Origin: Glaciecola sp. KUL10
GTDB taxonomy: Bacteria; Pseudomonadota; Gammaproteobacteria; Enterobacterales; Alteromonadaceae
DNA length: 64,000 nucleotides
Assembly (NCBI RefSeq): GCF_003203515.1
Contig: NZ_BGNG01000002.1
Coordinates: 248,001 to 312,000, forward strand
Reading direction: 5' to 3'
Shown here: positions 19,253 to 26,879 of the stretch, piece after piece
Numbering within the stretch: the first letter of the stretch is position 1
How the letters are laid out: each line of letters begins with the position of its first letter
Translations under genes and position numbers: made by a program
Notes under the pieces: generated by a model
What the model saw: only the letters and a program-made list of their open reading frames with translations
Database searches by the model: none
What the model was told of the DNA's origin: nothing

Positions 19253-20292
19253 TGAGCAAATCATCTATTCCTGACCTAATAATTGGTGAACACACAATTA
19301 ATGCCGGTGAACAAAAACGCTTTCAACTAGAAATGCCGCCGTTATACACCGATACAAGCATGGGTATTCCAGTCTATGTTCAACGCGGTAAGCGAGAAGG
19401 GCCTACTTTATTCGTCAGTGCTGCCATTCATGGTGATGAGCTTAACGGTATTGAAATTGTTAGCCGTTTGATAAAAAGTCCATCAATAAAAAATTTGCGA
19501 GGCACGTTGATTGCCATCCCGATGGTAAATATCTACGGCGTACTCAATCAAAGTCGTTATTTACCTGACCGACGAGACTTAAACCGGTGTTTCCCAGGCA
19601 GTAAGAAAGGCTCGTTAGCAGGCAGAATTGCACGTTTATTTTTGGATGAAGTCGTCTCTAAAAGCGATTATGGCATCGACTTGCACACAGGTGCTATTCA
19701 TCGCTCAAACTTGCCTCAGATTAGAGCAAATCTCAACGATGAACTGACTGCTGAAATGGCTAAAGCATTTGGTGTACCTGTGCTATTAAACGCAGATATT
19801 AGAGATGGATCTTTACGACAAGCCGCTGCTGATGAGGGCGCACGAGTATTATTGTACGAAGCAGGGCAAGCACTTCGCTACGACGAATTTTCGATTCGTG
19901 CGGGCGTAAAAGGCATTGTCAGCGTAATGAGACAAATCGGCATGCTTAATAAAACGAAGCACAAAGGGCGCAAAGTTGAGCCATTTATTGCCCGCCAAAG
20001 CGGCTGGGTAAGAGCCAACGAAAGTGGATTTGTCTTACACAAAGCACAATTGGGCGATCACGTTGAAAAAGGCGATGTGCTAGCTACTATCTCCAATCCG
20101 TTTGGCGAACCGCTAGATGACCTTATCTCACCGGCAACGGGGGTGATTATTGGCAAGCAAAACATTCCTTTAGCTCAAGAGGGCGAAGCGATTTATCATA
20201 TCGCGTATTTCAAACAACCCGATACCGTAGCAGAACATGTCGAGATGCTACAAGACAACTTAGGCAGCTCAGATTCCATGCTAGTGGGATGA
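19252..20292 (+). CDS. M14/AstE-AspA-family zinc hydrolase coupled to rimK
   Basis: A zinc metallohydrolase of the succinylglutamate desuccinylase/aspartoacylase branch of the M14 carboxypeptidase fold, 346 residues. The zinc ligands are H60 and E63 in AAIHGDELNG and the His of DLHTGA; the catalytic Glu is probably in LLYEAGQA. The C-terminal part (about 245-330) has a lipoyl/barrel-like fold (WVRANESGFVLHKAQLGDHV). It is not astE of the arginine pathway: its operon is rimK, not ast. By analogy with M14 deglutamylases of eukaryotes it could trim glutamates added by RimK, but this is inference. ATG 19252 overlaps the rimK stop; a GTG at 19249 is also in frame. Confidence 0.85.
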   Translation: MSKSSIPDLIIGEHTINAGEQKRFQLEMPPLYTDTSMGIPVYVQRGKREGPTLFVSAAIHGDELNGIEIVSRLIKSPSIKNLRGTLIAIPMVNIYGVLNQSRYLPDRRDLNRCFPGSKKGSLAGRIARLFLDEVVSKSDYGIDLHTGAIHRSNLPQIRANLNDELTAEMAKAFGVPVLLNADIRDGSLRQAAADEGARVLLYEAGQALRYDEFSIRAGVKGIVSVMRQIGMLNKTKHKGRKVEPFIARQSGWVRANESGFVLHKAQLGDHVEKGDVLATISNPFGEPLDDLISPATGVIIGKQNIPLAQEGEAIYHIAYFKQPDTVAEHVEMLQDNLGSSDSMLVG

Positions 20293-20318
20293 AAGCAGGT
20301 GCATAGAGAAAACCAAAG

Positions 20319-20747
20319 ATGACAGATAAAATACTAATCGGCGCCCTAGAGCATTGTGATTTACCAGACTTGGGGATTACAGCACTCAATATAAGAGTCG
20401 ATACCGGTGCTGCTACTTCTTCATTACACGTAGACAACATCGAAGAATTTGAGCAAGGTGATGATTTGTGGATACGCTTTGATATCCACCCCGATATCCA
20501 CGATGTTAAAAAGCTAAAACGATGTGAAGCAAAAGTCGAGGGGCAACGACGCGTCAAAAGCTCAACAGCCACTCGACAAAAACGCTATGTAATCTCTACC
20601 GATATCAAAATAGCCGACTTGCGTTGGCCAATTCAACTGACACTCACCGACCGCTCCGAGATGACATACCTAATGTTGTTTGGGCGAGAGGCGATGGCAG
20701 GGAAGTTTATTGTGGATCCGGAGTTGGAGTATTTGTTGGGTAGTTAA
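20319..20747 (+). CDS. rimB: RimB-like retropepsin-type protease (RimK-associated, PF05618-like)
   Basis: A small single-domain protein (142 residues) of the family once called ATP-dependent zinc protease and now recognised as a retropepsin-like aspartic protease. The active-site motif is VDTGAATSSLH with Asp28. The C-terminal part contains the conserved FGREAMAGKFIVDP. Such genes are found next to rimK in many gammaproteobacteria, and in Pseudomonas RimB is part of the RimABK system acting on S6. The order rimK, M14-like hydrolase, rimB and the 26-bp gap argue for one operon. The start ATG 20319 has only a weak RBS (AGAGAAAACC). Confidence 0.85.
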   Translation: MTDKILIGALEHCDLPDLGITALNIRVDTGAATSSLHVDNIEEFEQGDDLWIRFDIHPDIHDVKKLKRCEAKVEGQRRVKSSTATRQKRYVISTDIKIADLRWPIQLTLTDRSEMTYLMLFGREAMAGKFIVDPELEYLLGS

Positions 20748-21169
20748 GTCTCGGCGAGTTTACAGACAATCTCCTTTTCCGCAATTCCTCGTCATTCCCA
20801 AATAACAATAGCTTGCAACCAATGAAAGCGGACGTTTATAGCCATTAATCAGTCTCAGATATTCTAGTCAACTGAATAATCGAAAAATAGCCAATTAATT
20901 CCCATGAAAAACATAAATGTTTCATGGGATAAAGCTTGAATACTGCTTATAAAAGACACACAAACATTGCCGTTCAGCAATTTTAATTGTTTGACATCAA
21001 TCGCTTAATACATATGCAATACACTGATTATTATGGATTTTAGAAAACTTTTAGGGATGTTTTAGACAAATGCTATTTATTTATAGCATTAAAATTATGA
21101 ACATGAGTTCACTGTTGCGTGTCACTTCACAACATTATTAGTATTAGTGTTTTCATTAGGAGAATTAAA
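20748..21169. other. Intergenic region with two hairpins and a promoter-like site
   Basis: This AT-rich 422-bp gap has no convincing gene. It contains a 9-bp stem CCCATGAAA/TTTCATGGG (20901-20928), a perfect 8-bp stem AATGCTAT/ATAGCATT (21069-21090), and TTGACA at 20991. Neither hairpin has a following U tract. Confidence 0.5.
20991..21020 (+). promoter_or_regulatory. Candidate sigma-70 promoter for the small protein and protease
   Basis: A consensus -35 TTGACA (20991-20996) is followed 18 bp later by TGCAAT (21015-21020), a 4/6 match to the -10 box, with an AT-rich stretch just upstream. It faces the 39-aa protein (21170) and the trypsin-like gene (21355). Supported by sequence only. Confidence 0.4.
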
Positions 21170-21289
21170 TTGGAAGTTTTTGGAATATTTGGGTTTGTAC
21201 TAGCTGCATTTTGTTATTACAGAATGAATGCCTTAGAGAGAAAGTTAAATCAAGCTGGTGTGTTGTCTGAAAAAATTAACTCAAAATAG
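21170..21289 (+). CDS. Small single-pass membrane protein, 39 aa, TTG start
   Basis: A short frame starting at TTG 21170: MEVFGIFGFVLAAFCYYRMN, then a helix ALERKLNQAG and the tail VLSEKINSK. An excellent Shine-Dalgarno (TAGGAG, 7 nt before TTG) decides the start. The N-terminal hydrophobic segment (about 3-17) and the amphipathic LExKL..GVL tail resemble short unnamed membrane proteins I recall from Alteromonas, Shewanella and Vibrio. Function is unknown. It lies 65 bp upstream of the trypsin-like protease on the same strand and may share its promoter. Confidence 0.6.
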   Translation: MEVFGIFGFVLAAFCYYRMNALERKLNQAGVLSEKINSK

Positions 21290-21354
21290 GACGCTGGGTA
21301 TTAACGAGTAATTGTGTTTTTAAGACACTTCACATTCAATCAAGAGGTGAGCAG

Positions 21355-22203
21355 GTGAACTTCACTAAGGCTTTTCTAGGTTTAGCTCTAGCAGTGGTTG
21401 TTTTTCAAGCAAACAGTATCGTGGTTAGGCATGATGTGGACGAAAATAAATACCATGCATCTATGAAGGATTTTCCTCCCCTGGCGACGTTGTACAAAAT
21501 TGGTGTACACGGTACCTTAATTCACCCGTCATGGGTTGTAACCGCAGGCCACGCTATTTTCTGTATAGAAAAAGGGGACAGAATTAAGGTTGGAGATCAA
21601 TTTGTAGAAGTAGATTCACGCTTTACGCATTCGGGCTATTTAATCAGAGAGGATAATGACATTGCACTCATTAGACTAAAATCACCCGTTACGGGTATTG
21701 AACCTGCAAAGCTCTACAGAAACAGCGATGAATCAACTCAAAACGTATGGTTTATTGGGGCCGGTGCAACAGGTACGGGTTTAACAGGTCAGATTGACCC
21801 TGAGATGAGTGTAAACAAAGGCATATTAAGAAAAGCCGAAAATCGAATCGAAAAAACAAGTGAGAAGGAACTCTTTTTCGTTTTTGACAAAGGTGATAAA
21901 GCACTTCCATTAGAAGGCGTTTCAGGTAATGCCGATAGCGGTGGACCGGCTTATAAAGTGATCGATGGTCATTACTATCTTTATGGCGTTAGTTCTCGTG
22001 CTGATGCAGCTACCTTAAACGTGGGCGAGTATGGTGTAAACGAAATTTACTCAAGAATTTCTTATCAAGCCTCATGGATTGACAATATAGTGGCAGGCAA
22101 CCACAAATACACTAAAAGTCACACTACTCAACACCGCTTTGCGGATGACCGTATAAAAGACAAATTGTCAGCAATATGTAAAAAAATCGGCTTTGATAGT
22201 TGA
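21355..22203 (+). CDS. Secreted trypsin-like (S1) serine protease
   Basis: An exported protease of 282 residues. A signal peptide (about 1-21, MNFTKAFLGLALAVVVFQANS) is followed by an S1 domain with a complete triad: H66 in VVTAGH, D102 in EDNDIALI and S195 in GNADSGGP. The domain ends near residue 250 (YQASWIDNIV), leaving a short polar tail. No secretin or type 2 secretion gene is close by. The GTG start at 21355 is supported by AAGAGGTGA upstream. A 6-bp stem (22215-22231) after the stop is only a weak terminator. The natural target is unknown. Confidence 0.88.
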   Translation: MNFTKAFLGLALAVVVFQANSIVVRHDVDENKYHASMKDFPPLATLYKIGVHGTLIHPSWVVTAGHAIFCIEKGDRIKVGDQFVEVDSRFTHSGYLIREDNDIALIRLKSPVTGIEPAKLYRNSDESTQNVWFIGAGATGTGLTGQIDPEMSVNKGILRKAENRIEKTSEKELFFVFDKGDKALPLEGVSGNADSGGPAYKVIDGHYYLYGVSSRADAATLNVGEYGVNEIYSRISYQASWIDNIVAGNHKYTKSHTTQHRFADDRIKDKLSAICKKIGFDS

Positions 22204-22330
22204 AAATCTAAACGATGGAGTAGTCTCTCCATATAAATTTGGTTTTCAATTATCCACTTTAATATTTTGGTATAGACATATTTTGGAATGTAGCCTTTAT
22301 GTTTACTTGTAACTTAAATTAGGATTTAAA

Positions 22331-23221
22331 ATGAGAAAGATGATGACGTATTTATTGAGCGTATTATCGGTATTAGTCTCTACTCAGGTATTTAGTTTTG
22401 AAGAATTCCCCATTTATACGGGCCCTTATCTAGGGCAAACACCTCCAGGTATTACAGCGGAAAAGTTTGCGCCAAATACTGTTTCAAGAGAAGGCTGGGA
22501 ACTTGACGGAGTCTTTGCTCCAGGGATGAAAGAGTTTTATTACACCATCGACCCAAGACAATACAAAACTACTAAAGAAAAAGATGCTAGTTCACTCATC
22601 ATTGGTTACCGACAAACAGGTGATGTTTGGCGCAAGTTTGTGGAACTTCCTCGACACGGTGAAGTAGTATTTTCTTCCGATGGGCAACGAATGCACTTAG
22701 CCAAAGGTTACAGAGATAGAATTGACGAGGCGTGGTCAGGTTTCAAAAGTTTAGGGCCTGTGTTTGATCGACAAGAATATGGAATTATGCGTCTTAGTGC
22801 TTCATCGAAGGGCACTTATGTGTTTGATGATTACACGATAGATGAACTAAGAATTTCTAAAATAACCAATGGAAAGCGAGAAAAACCTATAAAACTAGGA
22901 GCTCAATTTAATACTGGAAAATGGACAGCACACCCGCTTATAGCACCTGATGAAAGTTACATAATATGGGATAGCGAGCGAGAAGATGGCTATGGCGCCT
23001 CCGATCTATACATCAGCTTCAAGCAAAATGATGGTTCATGGGGGAGCGCAATCAACATGGGATCTAGTATAAATTCAGAAAAGAGTGATTTCTTTGCATC
23101 AGTCACGCCAGATGGTAAGTACATTTTATTCAATAGAACCATAAGTGAAGAGCCTCTAGATATCGATATTTATTGGGCTGATGCAAAGGTCATAGAGGAA
23201 CTAAGACTTAAATCACAATAG
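22331..23221 (+). CDS. Secreted PD40/TolB-like beta-propeller protein
   Basis: 296 residues with a signal peptide (about 1-22, cleaved near VFSFEE). Repeated blades of the PD40/TolB type are visible: FSSDGQRMHLA, IAPDESYIIWDSERE plus GASDLYISF, and VTPDGKYILFN plus DIDIYWADA. Such single-propeller proteins are usually periplasmic or extracellular binding or sensing modules; no catalytic residues are seen. Many PD40 proteins of this type sit beside transcriptional regulators with a CadC-like wHTH, as here. The stop overlaps a 12-bp palindrome shared with the convergent regulator. Specific function unknown. Confidence 0.7.
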   Translation: MRKMMTYLLSVLSVLVSTQVFSFEEFPIYTGPYLGQTPPGITAEKFAPNTVSREGWELDGVFAPGMKEFYYTIDPRQYKTTKEKDASSLIIGYRQTGDVWRKFVELPRHGEVVFSSDGQRMHLAKGYRDRIDEAWSGFKSLGPVFDRQEYGIMRLSASSKGTYVFDDYTIDELRISKITNGKREKPIKLGAQFNTGKWTAHPLIAPDESYIIWDSEREDGYGASDLYISFKQNDGSWGSAINMGSSINSEKSDFFASVTPDGKYILFNRTISEEPLDIDIYWADAKVIEELRLKSQ

Positions 23222-23231
23222 TAAATTTACT
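23220..23231. repeat. 12-bp palindrome across two convergent stop codons
   Basis: AGTAAATTTACT is a perfect palindrome spanning the 5-bp gap between the PD40 stop and the regulator stop. It is AT-rich and too short to be a convincing terminator. Confidence 0.4.
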
Positions 23232-24717
23232 CAAACGTATTCTTTATTTCAGATAGTAGGGGCAAGATTTGTATTAAGTTCTTTTCATGAGCTAGTGTTT
23301 CTGCCTTCTTAAACTCCTGACGGGCTATCGATTGATTTCCTGTTTTGAGATAGTAATCAACAAAATCCAGATAGCCTTGTGCAATGCCCATTGGGCAATT
23401 CAGCAATGTTTGATACTCAAGCGCTGATTGCAAAAGAGTAAAGGCCTCCTGATGTTGATTTTGGATAAGTTTGATTTTCGCCAAAATAGACTGGCTATAA
23501 GCATAGTAAAGCCAGTCATTGTTCTTTCTGGCTAGGTCTTTCGATTCTAATAGCGTCATCTCAGCTTGAGTTAACTCTCCTGATGCAGCTAACCCAGCAC
23601 CTTTGAAGTATTGCAGACGATGCTTATATTCTCCGAGTGGCTTCCTCTCAGCTATTCCCAACGCGGTATCAACGGCTACCAATACCTGATCTATTTGATT
23701 TAACTCCATATTAATCTTAACCAGGAGATAAGAAGCAAGAATGTTATCCGGGTCATTTATCACTGCACTTTGTATAAATGGCAAGGCAGACGTCAGGTCA
23801 TCTATCTCTAAAAACTTCAATGCCTTGGCGATTAAGTCGTTTTGCAGTCCTTGATCAAAAACATTAAATTCTGACGCTAAATTCTCTCCAATGGCTTCTT
23901 CAAATATGTTTACCAGCGACGTGAAAACATGTTCAATAGTGTTCGCCTGAACCGTGTGTGTCATTCGGTTTGTTCGGCTATAAATTGTATAAACAACATT
24001 GAATTCACCTGGATTTCCACTTAAAGAAGTTTGCAATATATGCGAAGCACCAGACTTGGCAAAAATTTTAATGATATCCCTGCGTTCACCTACATCAATT
24101 CGGTTTAGTATTTCAATGACATCTTCAAGATGGAAAACAGTCATATCTTTATTCGGAGATATTCGTCTAATCAACCCTTCCATTCCACCGTATCTGAGCC
24201 ATTGTTGATGTTCGTTCATGGACGAAACATCAAACGGTAAAATAAGAATACCCTTGTGCACGAGATCTTCGTTTCGATTAATTGAAGGATTTTTGTTTAC
24301 GACGAGAAAAGTAATCAACAAAGTAACAATGAACACAGTAATCAAAGCAACAGGAGATTTGACTGCCTGCTTTAACTTAACTTTGGGTGTATTGATGGCC
24401 GGTACGACCGAACCGTCATTAATGATTGATATGGGAATTTCCCATTTATAACCCCTGCGTGGATAAGTTTTGATGGCTTCAGGTAAGCCTATTTCTTTTC
24501 TTATTTCATTTATGGATTGAAATATCACCTGTTCTTCAACAACAGCACCATGCCATACTGTCGACAGTATTTCAGACTTGGAGTGAATGGCTTTTGGGTT
24601 TGATGCTAACAAACATAATAACTCAAATGTTTTCGGTCTTAATACGATAACCTGACCGTTAATTAGCACTTCACCTGTCTGTCTATTTAATTCACAAACA
24701 TGTTCACGTAAAGACAA
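23227..24717 (-). CDS. ToxR/CadC-like membrane transcription regulator with TPR-like domain
   Basis: A one-component membrane regulator. An OmpR/PhoB-type winged helix (about 5-93: LRPKTFELLCLLASN, VEEQVIFQSINEIRKEIG, IKTYPRRGYKWE) is joined by a linker to one transmembrane helix (about 122-140) and a periplasmic C-terminal half of TPR-like helical repeats (about 290-490). This is the layout of the CadC/ToxR-type family common in Alteromonadales. TTG 24717 is chosen as start because AGGAG lies 6 nt upstream. It is convergent with the PD40 gene and divergent from the serine hydrolase, and may regulate either. Its signal is unknown. Confidence 0.85.
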   Translation of the reverse strand: MSLREHVCELNRQTGEVLINGQVIVLRPKTFELLCLLASNPKAIHSKSEILSTVWHGAVVEEQVIFQSINEIRKEIGLPEAIKTYPRRGYKWEIPISIINDGSVVPAINTPKVKLKQAVKSPVALITVFIVTLLITFLVVNKNPSINRNEDLVHKGILILPFDVSSMNEHQQWLRYGGMEGLIRRISPNKDMTVFHLEDVIEILNRIDVGERRDIIKIFAKSGASHILQTSLSGNPGEFNVVYTIYSRTNRMTHTVQANTIEHVFTSLVNIFEEAIGENLASEFNVFDQGLQNDLIAKALKFLEIDDLTSALPFIQSAVINDPDNILASYLLVKINMELNQIDQVLVAVDTALGIAERKPLGEYKHRLQYFKGAGLAASGELTQAEMTLLESKDLARKNNDWLYYAYSQSILAKIKLIQNQHQEAFTLLQSALEYQTLLNCPMGIAQGYLDFVDYYLKTGNQSIARQEFKKAETLAHEKNLIQILPLLSEIKNTFE

Positions 24718-24939
24718 TATTCACTCCTGATTACGAGTACTCGGGCAAGCGTTCAACACTAAGAAAATGTTATCACATTGAAAGCGTCCAGCCGAAAAAC
24801 ATTTCCTTATGCCGCGTTATTAAAAATGAAAGACGTCGGGAGTGGAATTTACCCCTACTCCTACAAGCCAAAGCTTGTTAACTCAAACACATACCCATAA
24901 ACTAAACCAAGCCAAAATAATAAAAAAAAGAGCCAAACA

Positions 24940-26121
24940 ATGAAAAAGTGGATCCTAATTACCCTTGTCGTCATCATCACCGCAAGCACTATTGCATGGT
25001 TTAGCATGGATAAAAGCGTGCGCTACCTCATTCTAAATCCACCTGCCAACGAAAACGTTCTGTTTTGGACGACCGAACAACGCGACGCAGGGTTTAGAGC
25101 TATCGAAAAGCTTAAAGTCTTGCCTTATAACATGATTCAAAAAGGCCAAGCGGTGCGTCAATTTGAAAAGGTGAGTGCTCCAGAAATTGACATGCATTAC
25201 ATTCGTGAATTTATGCAGCAAAACCGAACGGCCTCCTTAATTGCGATGCACAATGGACAAGTCGTTCTTGAGGAATATGGCTTAGAGTTTACGCCAGATG
25301 AAAAATGGACAAGCTTTTCTGTGGCTAAATCATTCACTTCAACCTTAGTTGGCGCTGCGATAAAAGATGGTTACATAAAGACATTAGATGACAAAGTCAG
25401 TGACTACATTACCTCAATGAAAGGAAGTGTTTATGACGATGTGAGTATCGAGCAATTGCTCACAATGACGTCAGGCGTTAAATGGAATGAAGATTACAGC
25501 GATCCAAGCTCAGACGTATCTCGCTTTAACTTTGAAGCACCCGACGCTGGTGTCGATGCAACAGCAAGTTATATGCGCAAATTAGAAAGAGCCGCTCCTG
25601 CTGGTAGCCAATGGCTTTATAGCACTGGCGAAACCAATTTAATCGGGCTACTTGTTGTTGAAGCAACCGGTAAATCATTGTCAGCGTATTTGTCAGAAAA
25701 GATATGGCAAAACATCGGAGCTGAGCAAGATGCATCTTGGATTTTGGGCCCAACGGGCAATGAAATAGGAGGCTGTTGCATACAAGCTACGACCAAAGAT
25801 GTCCTTAGGTTTGGCCAGTTTGTACTTGAACAAATTAATGGTCAAACCGACGCTATCGTTCCGGATACATGGTGGCAACAGGCGACTTCTGTCAAAGCTG
25901 AAACAGGCAGCGATAAAGGTGGCTACGGCTATCAATGGTGGACATCACATGATGGTACGTTTCAAGGCCGCGGCATTTTTGGGCAAGGTTTGTTTATTGA
26001 CCCTGATGCGTCTTTAGTTATCGCAATTAACAGTAATTGGGAAAGAGCTTCTGGCTCAAGTGAGTATGATACCAAGCAAGAGATGTATCAGTATATTCGC
26101 AAAGCTGTACGTTCGAATTAA
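24940..26121 (+). CDS. Serine hydrolase of the beta-lactamase/penicillin-binding fold
   Basis: 393 residues with an N-terminal membrane anchor or uncleaved signal (1-22), so probably periplasmic and membrane-bound. The class C beta-lactamase/DD-peptidase fold (PF00144-like) is shown by SVAK (S127, K130), the Tyr motif in QWLYSTGETN, and GIFGQG in place of KTG. Family members include esterases, aminohydrolases and D-aminopeptidases; real beta-lactamase activity is unlikely given the divergent third motif. It is followed 28 bp later by a GNAT gene on the same strand, probably one transcript. Confidence 0.87.
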   Translation: MKKWILITLVVIITASTIAWFSMDKSVRYLILNPPANENVLFWTTEQRDAGFRAIEKLKVLPYNMIQKGQAVRQFEKVSAPEIDMHYIREFMQQNRTASLIAMHNGQVVLEEYGLEFTPDEKWTSFSVAKSFTSTLVGAAIKDGYIKTLDDKVSDYITSMKGSVYDDVSIEQLLTMTSGVKWNEDYSDPSSDVSRFNFEAPDAGVDATASYMRKLERAAPAGSQWLYSTGETNLIGLLVVEATGKSLSAYLSEKIWQNIGAEQDASWILGPTGNEIGGCCIQATTKDVLRFGQFVLEQINGQTDAIVPDTWWQQATSVKAETGSDKGGYGYQWWTSHDGTFQGRGIFGQGLFIDPDASLVIAINSNWERASGSSEYDTKQEMYQYIRKAVRSN

Positions 26122-26149
26122 AAATACTATTAGTGCTCAGGAGAACAAA

Positions 26150-26746
26150 ATGTGGTTAACAGACGTCGAGCTTGAATCAACAACAATAAAACTGATTCCA
26201 TTAACAAAATCGCATGCTGCTCCCTTATTAGAAGCTGCGAGCGATGGTGAACTTTGGAATTTATGGTTCACTTCTGTACCAAGTACTGAAAAAGTTGAGG
26301 ATTATATTTCAAATGCACTCGACCAAAAGGCGAGAGGTCAATCTTTGCCATTTGTAGTGGTAGAAAAATCTACGGGTGACATTATTGGCTCTACTCGATT
26401 CTGTAACGCAGATGCAAGTAATAAGCGCGTTGAAATTGGATACACTTGGTATAGTAAACGTTTTCAGCGTACATCGTGTAACACTGAATGTAAGCTATTA
26501 CTATTAACCCATGCATTTGAAACGCTCAAGGCCATTGCCGTTGTGTTTTGCACCAATTGGCATAATCAAGCCTCAAGAGCTGCAATATTAAGGTTAGGTG
26601 CCAAGCAAGACGGTGTGCTTAGAAATCATCAAAAATTAGCCAATGGCGGCTATCGAGATACTGTTGTATTTTCTATTATTAATTCGGAGTGGTTGGCGGT
26701 TAAGCAGAATTTGGCGTTTAAGTTGACAGGTGCGATTGTCAAATAG
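26150..26746 (+). CDS. GNAT-family N-acetyltransferase (RimJ/RimL-like)
   Basis: 198 residues, one GNAT domain of the RimJ/RimL/SpeG-like branch: beta strands around PFVVVEKSTGDIIGSTRF, IGYTWYSKRFQRT, NTECKLLLLTHAFETLK, and the final NGGYRDTVVFSIINSEW. The acetyl-CoA loop is RTSCNTE rather than a strict R/QxxGxG/A, which is common in this subgroup. AGGAG with good spacing decides ATG 26150; the frame is open further upstream but that part has no RBS and no homology. The substrate may be a protein N-terminus or a small amine; it cannot be told from sequence. Confidence 0.88.
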   Translation: MWLTDVELESTTIKLIPLTKSHAAPLLEAASDGELWNLWFTSVPSTEKVEDYISNALDQKARGQSLPFVVVEKSTGDIIGSTRFCNADASNKRVEIGYTWYSKRFQRTSCNTECKLLLLTHAFETLKAIAVVFCTNWHNQASRAAILRLGAKQDGVLRNHQKLANGGYRDTVVFSIINSEWLAVKQNLAFKLTGAIVK

Positions 26747-26802
26747 CGCTCTTGGCATTTGCAAGCCTATTTGGCAGGCCAAGATCTGGTGTCAAAGACA
26801 AC

Positions 26803-26846
26803 GAGCAATAAAATATAGAAATATAGGTTTCTTAATTTTATTGCTC
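26803..26846. terminator. Perfect 12-bp stem-loop between convergent genes
   Basis: GAGCAATAAAAT (26803-26814) pairs exactly with ATTTTATTGCTC (26835-26846), and AGAAA/TTTCT extends the stem inside. It sits between the GNAT stop and the S9 peptidase stop, so it is probably a bidirectional terminator, though the flanking U tracts are short. Confidence 0.6.
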
Positions 26847-26879
26847 TACATCGTTTCTTTGGGCTTTTTATCTAACTAA

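Noticed and set aside
19252-20292. Assignment of the M14 gene as astE of the arginine pathway
   Set aside because: It is coupled to rimK and 21 kb from the ast genes. Family membership alone does not give substrate.
24940-26121. A beta-lactamase resistance gene
   Set aside because: SxxK and Tyr motifs are present but the third motif is not KTG and the context is not that of AmpC; a general serine hydrolase is likelier.
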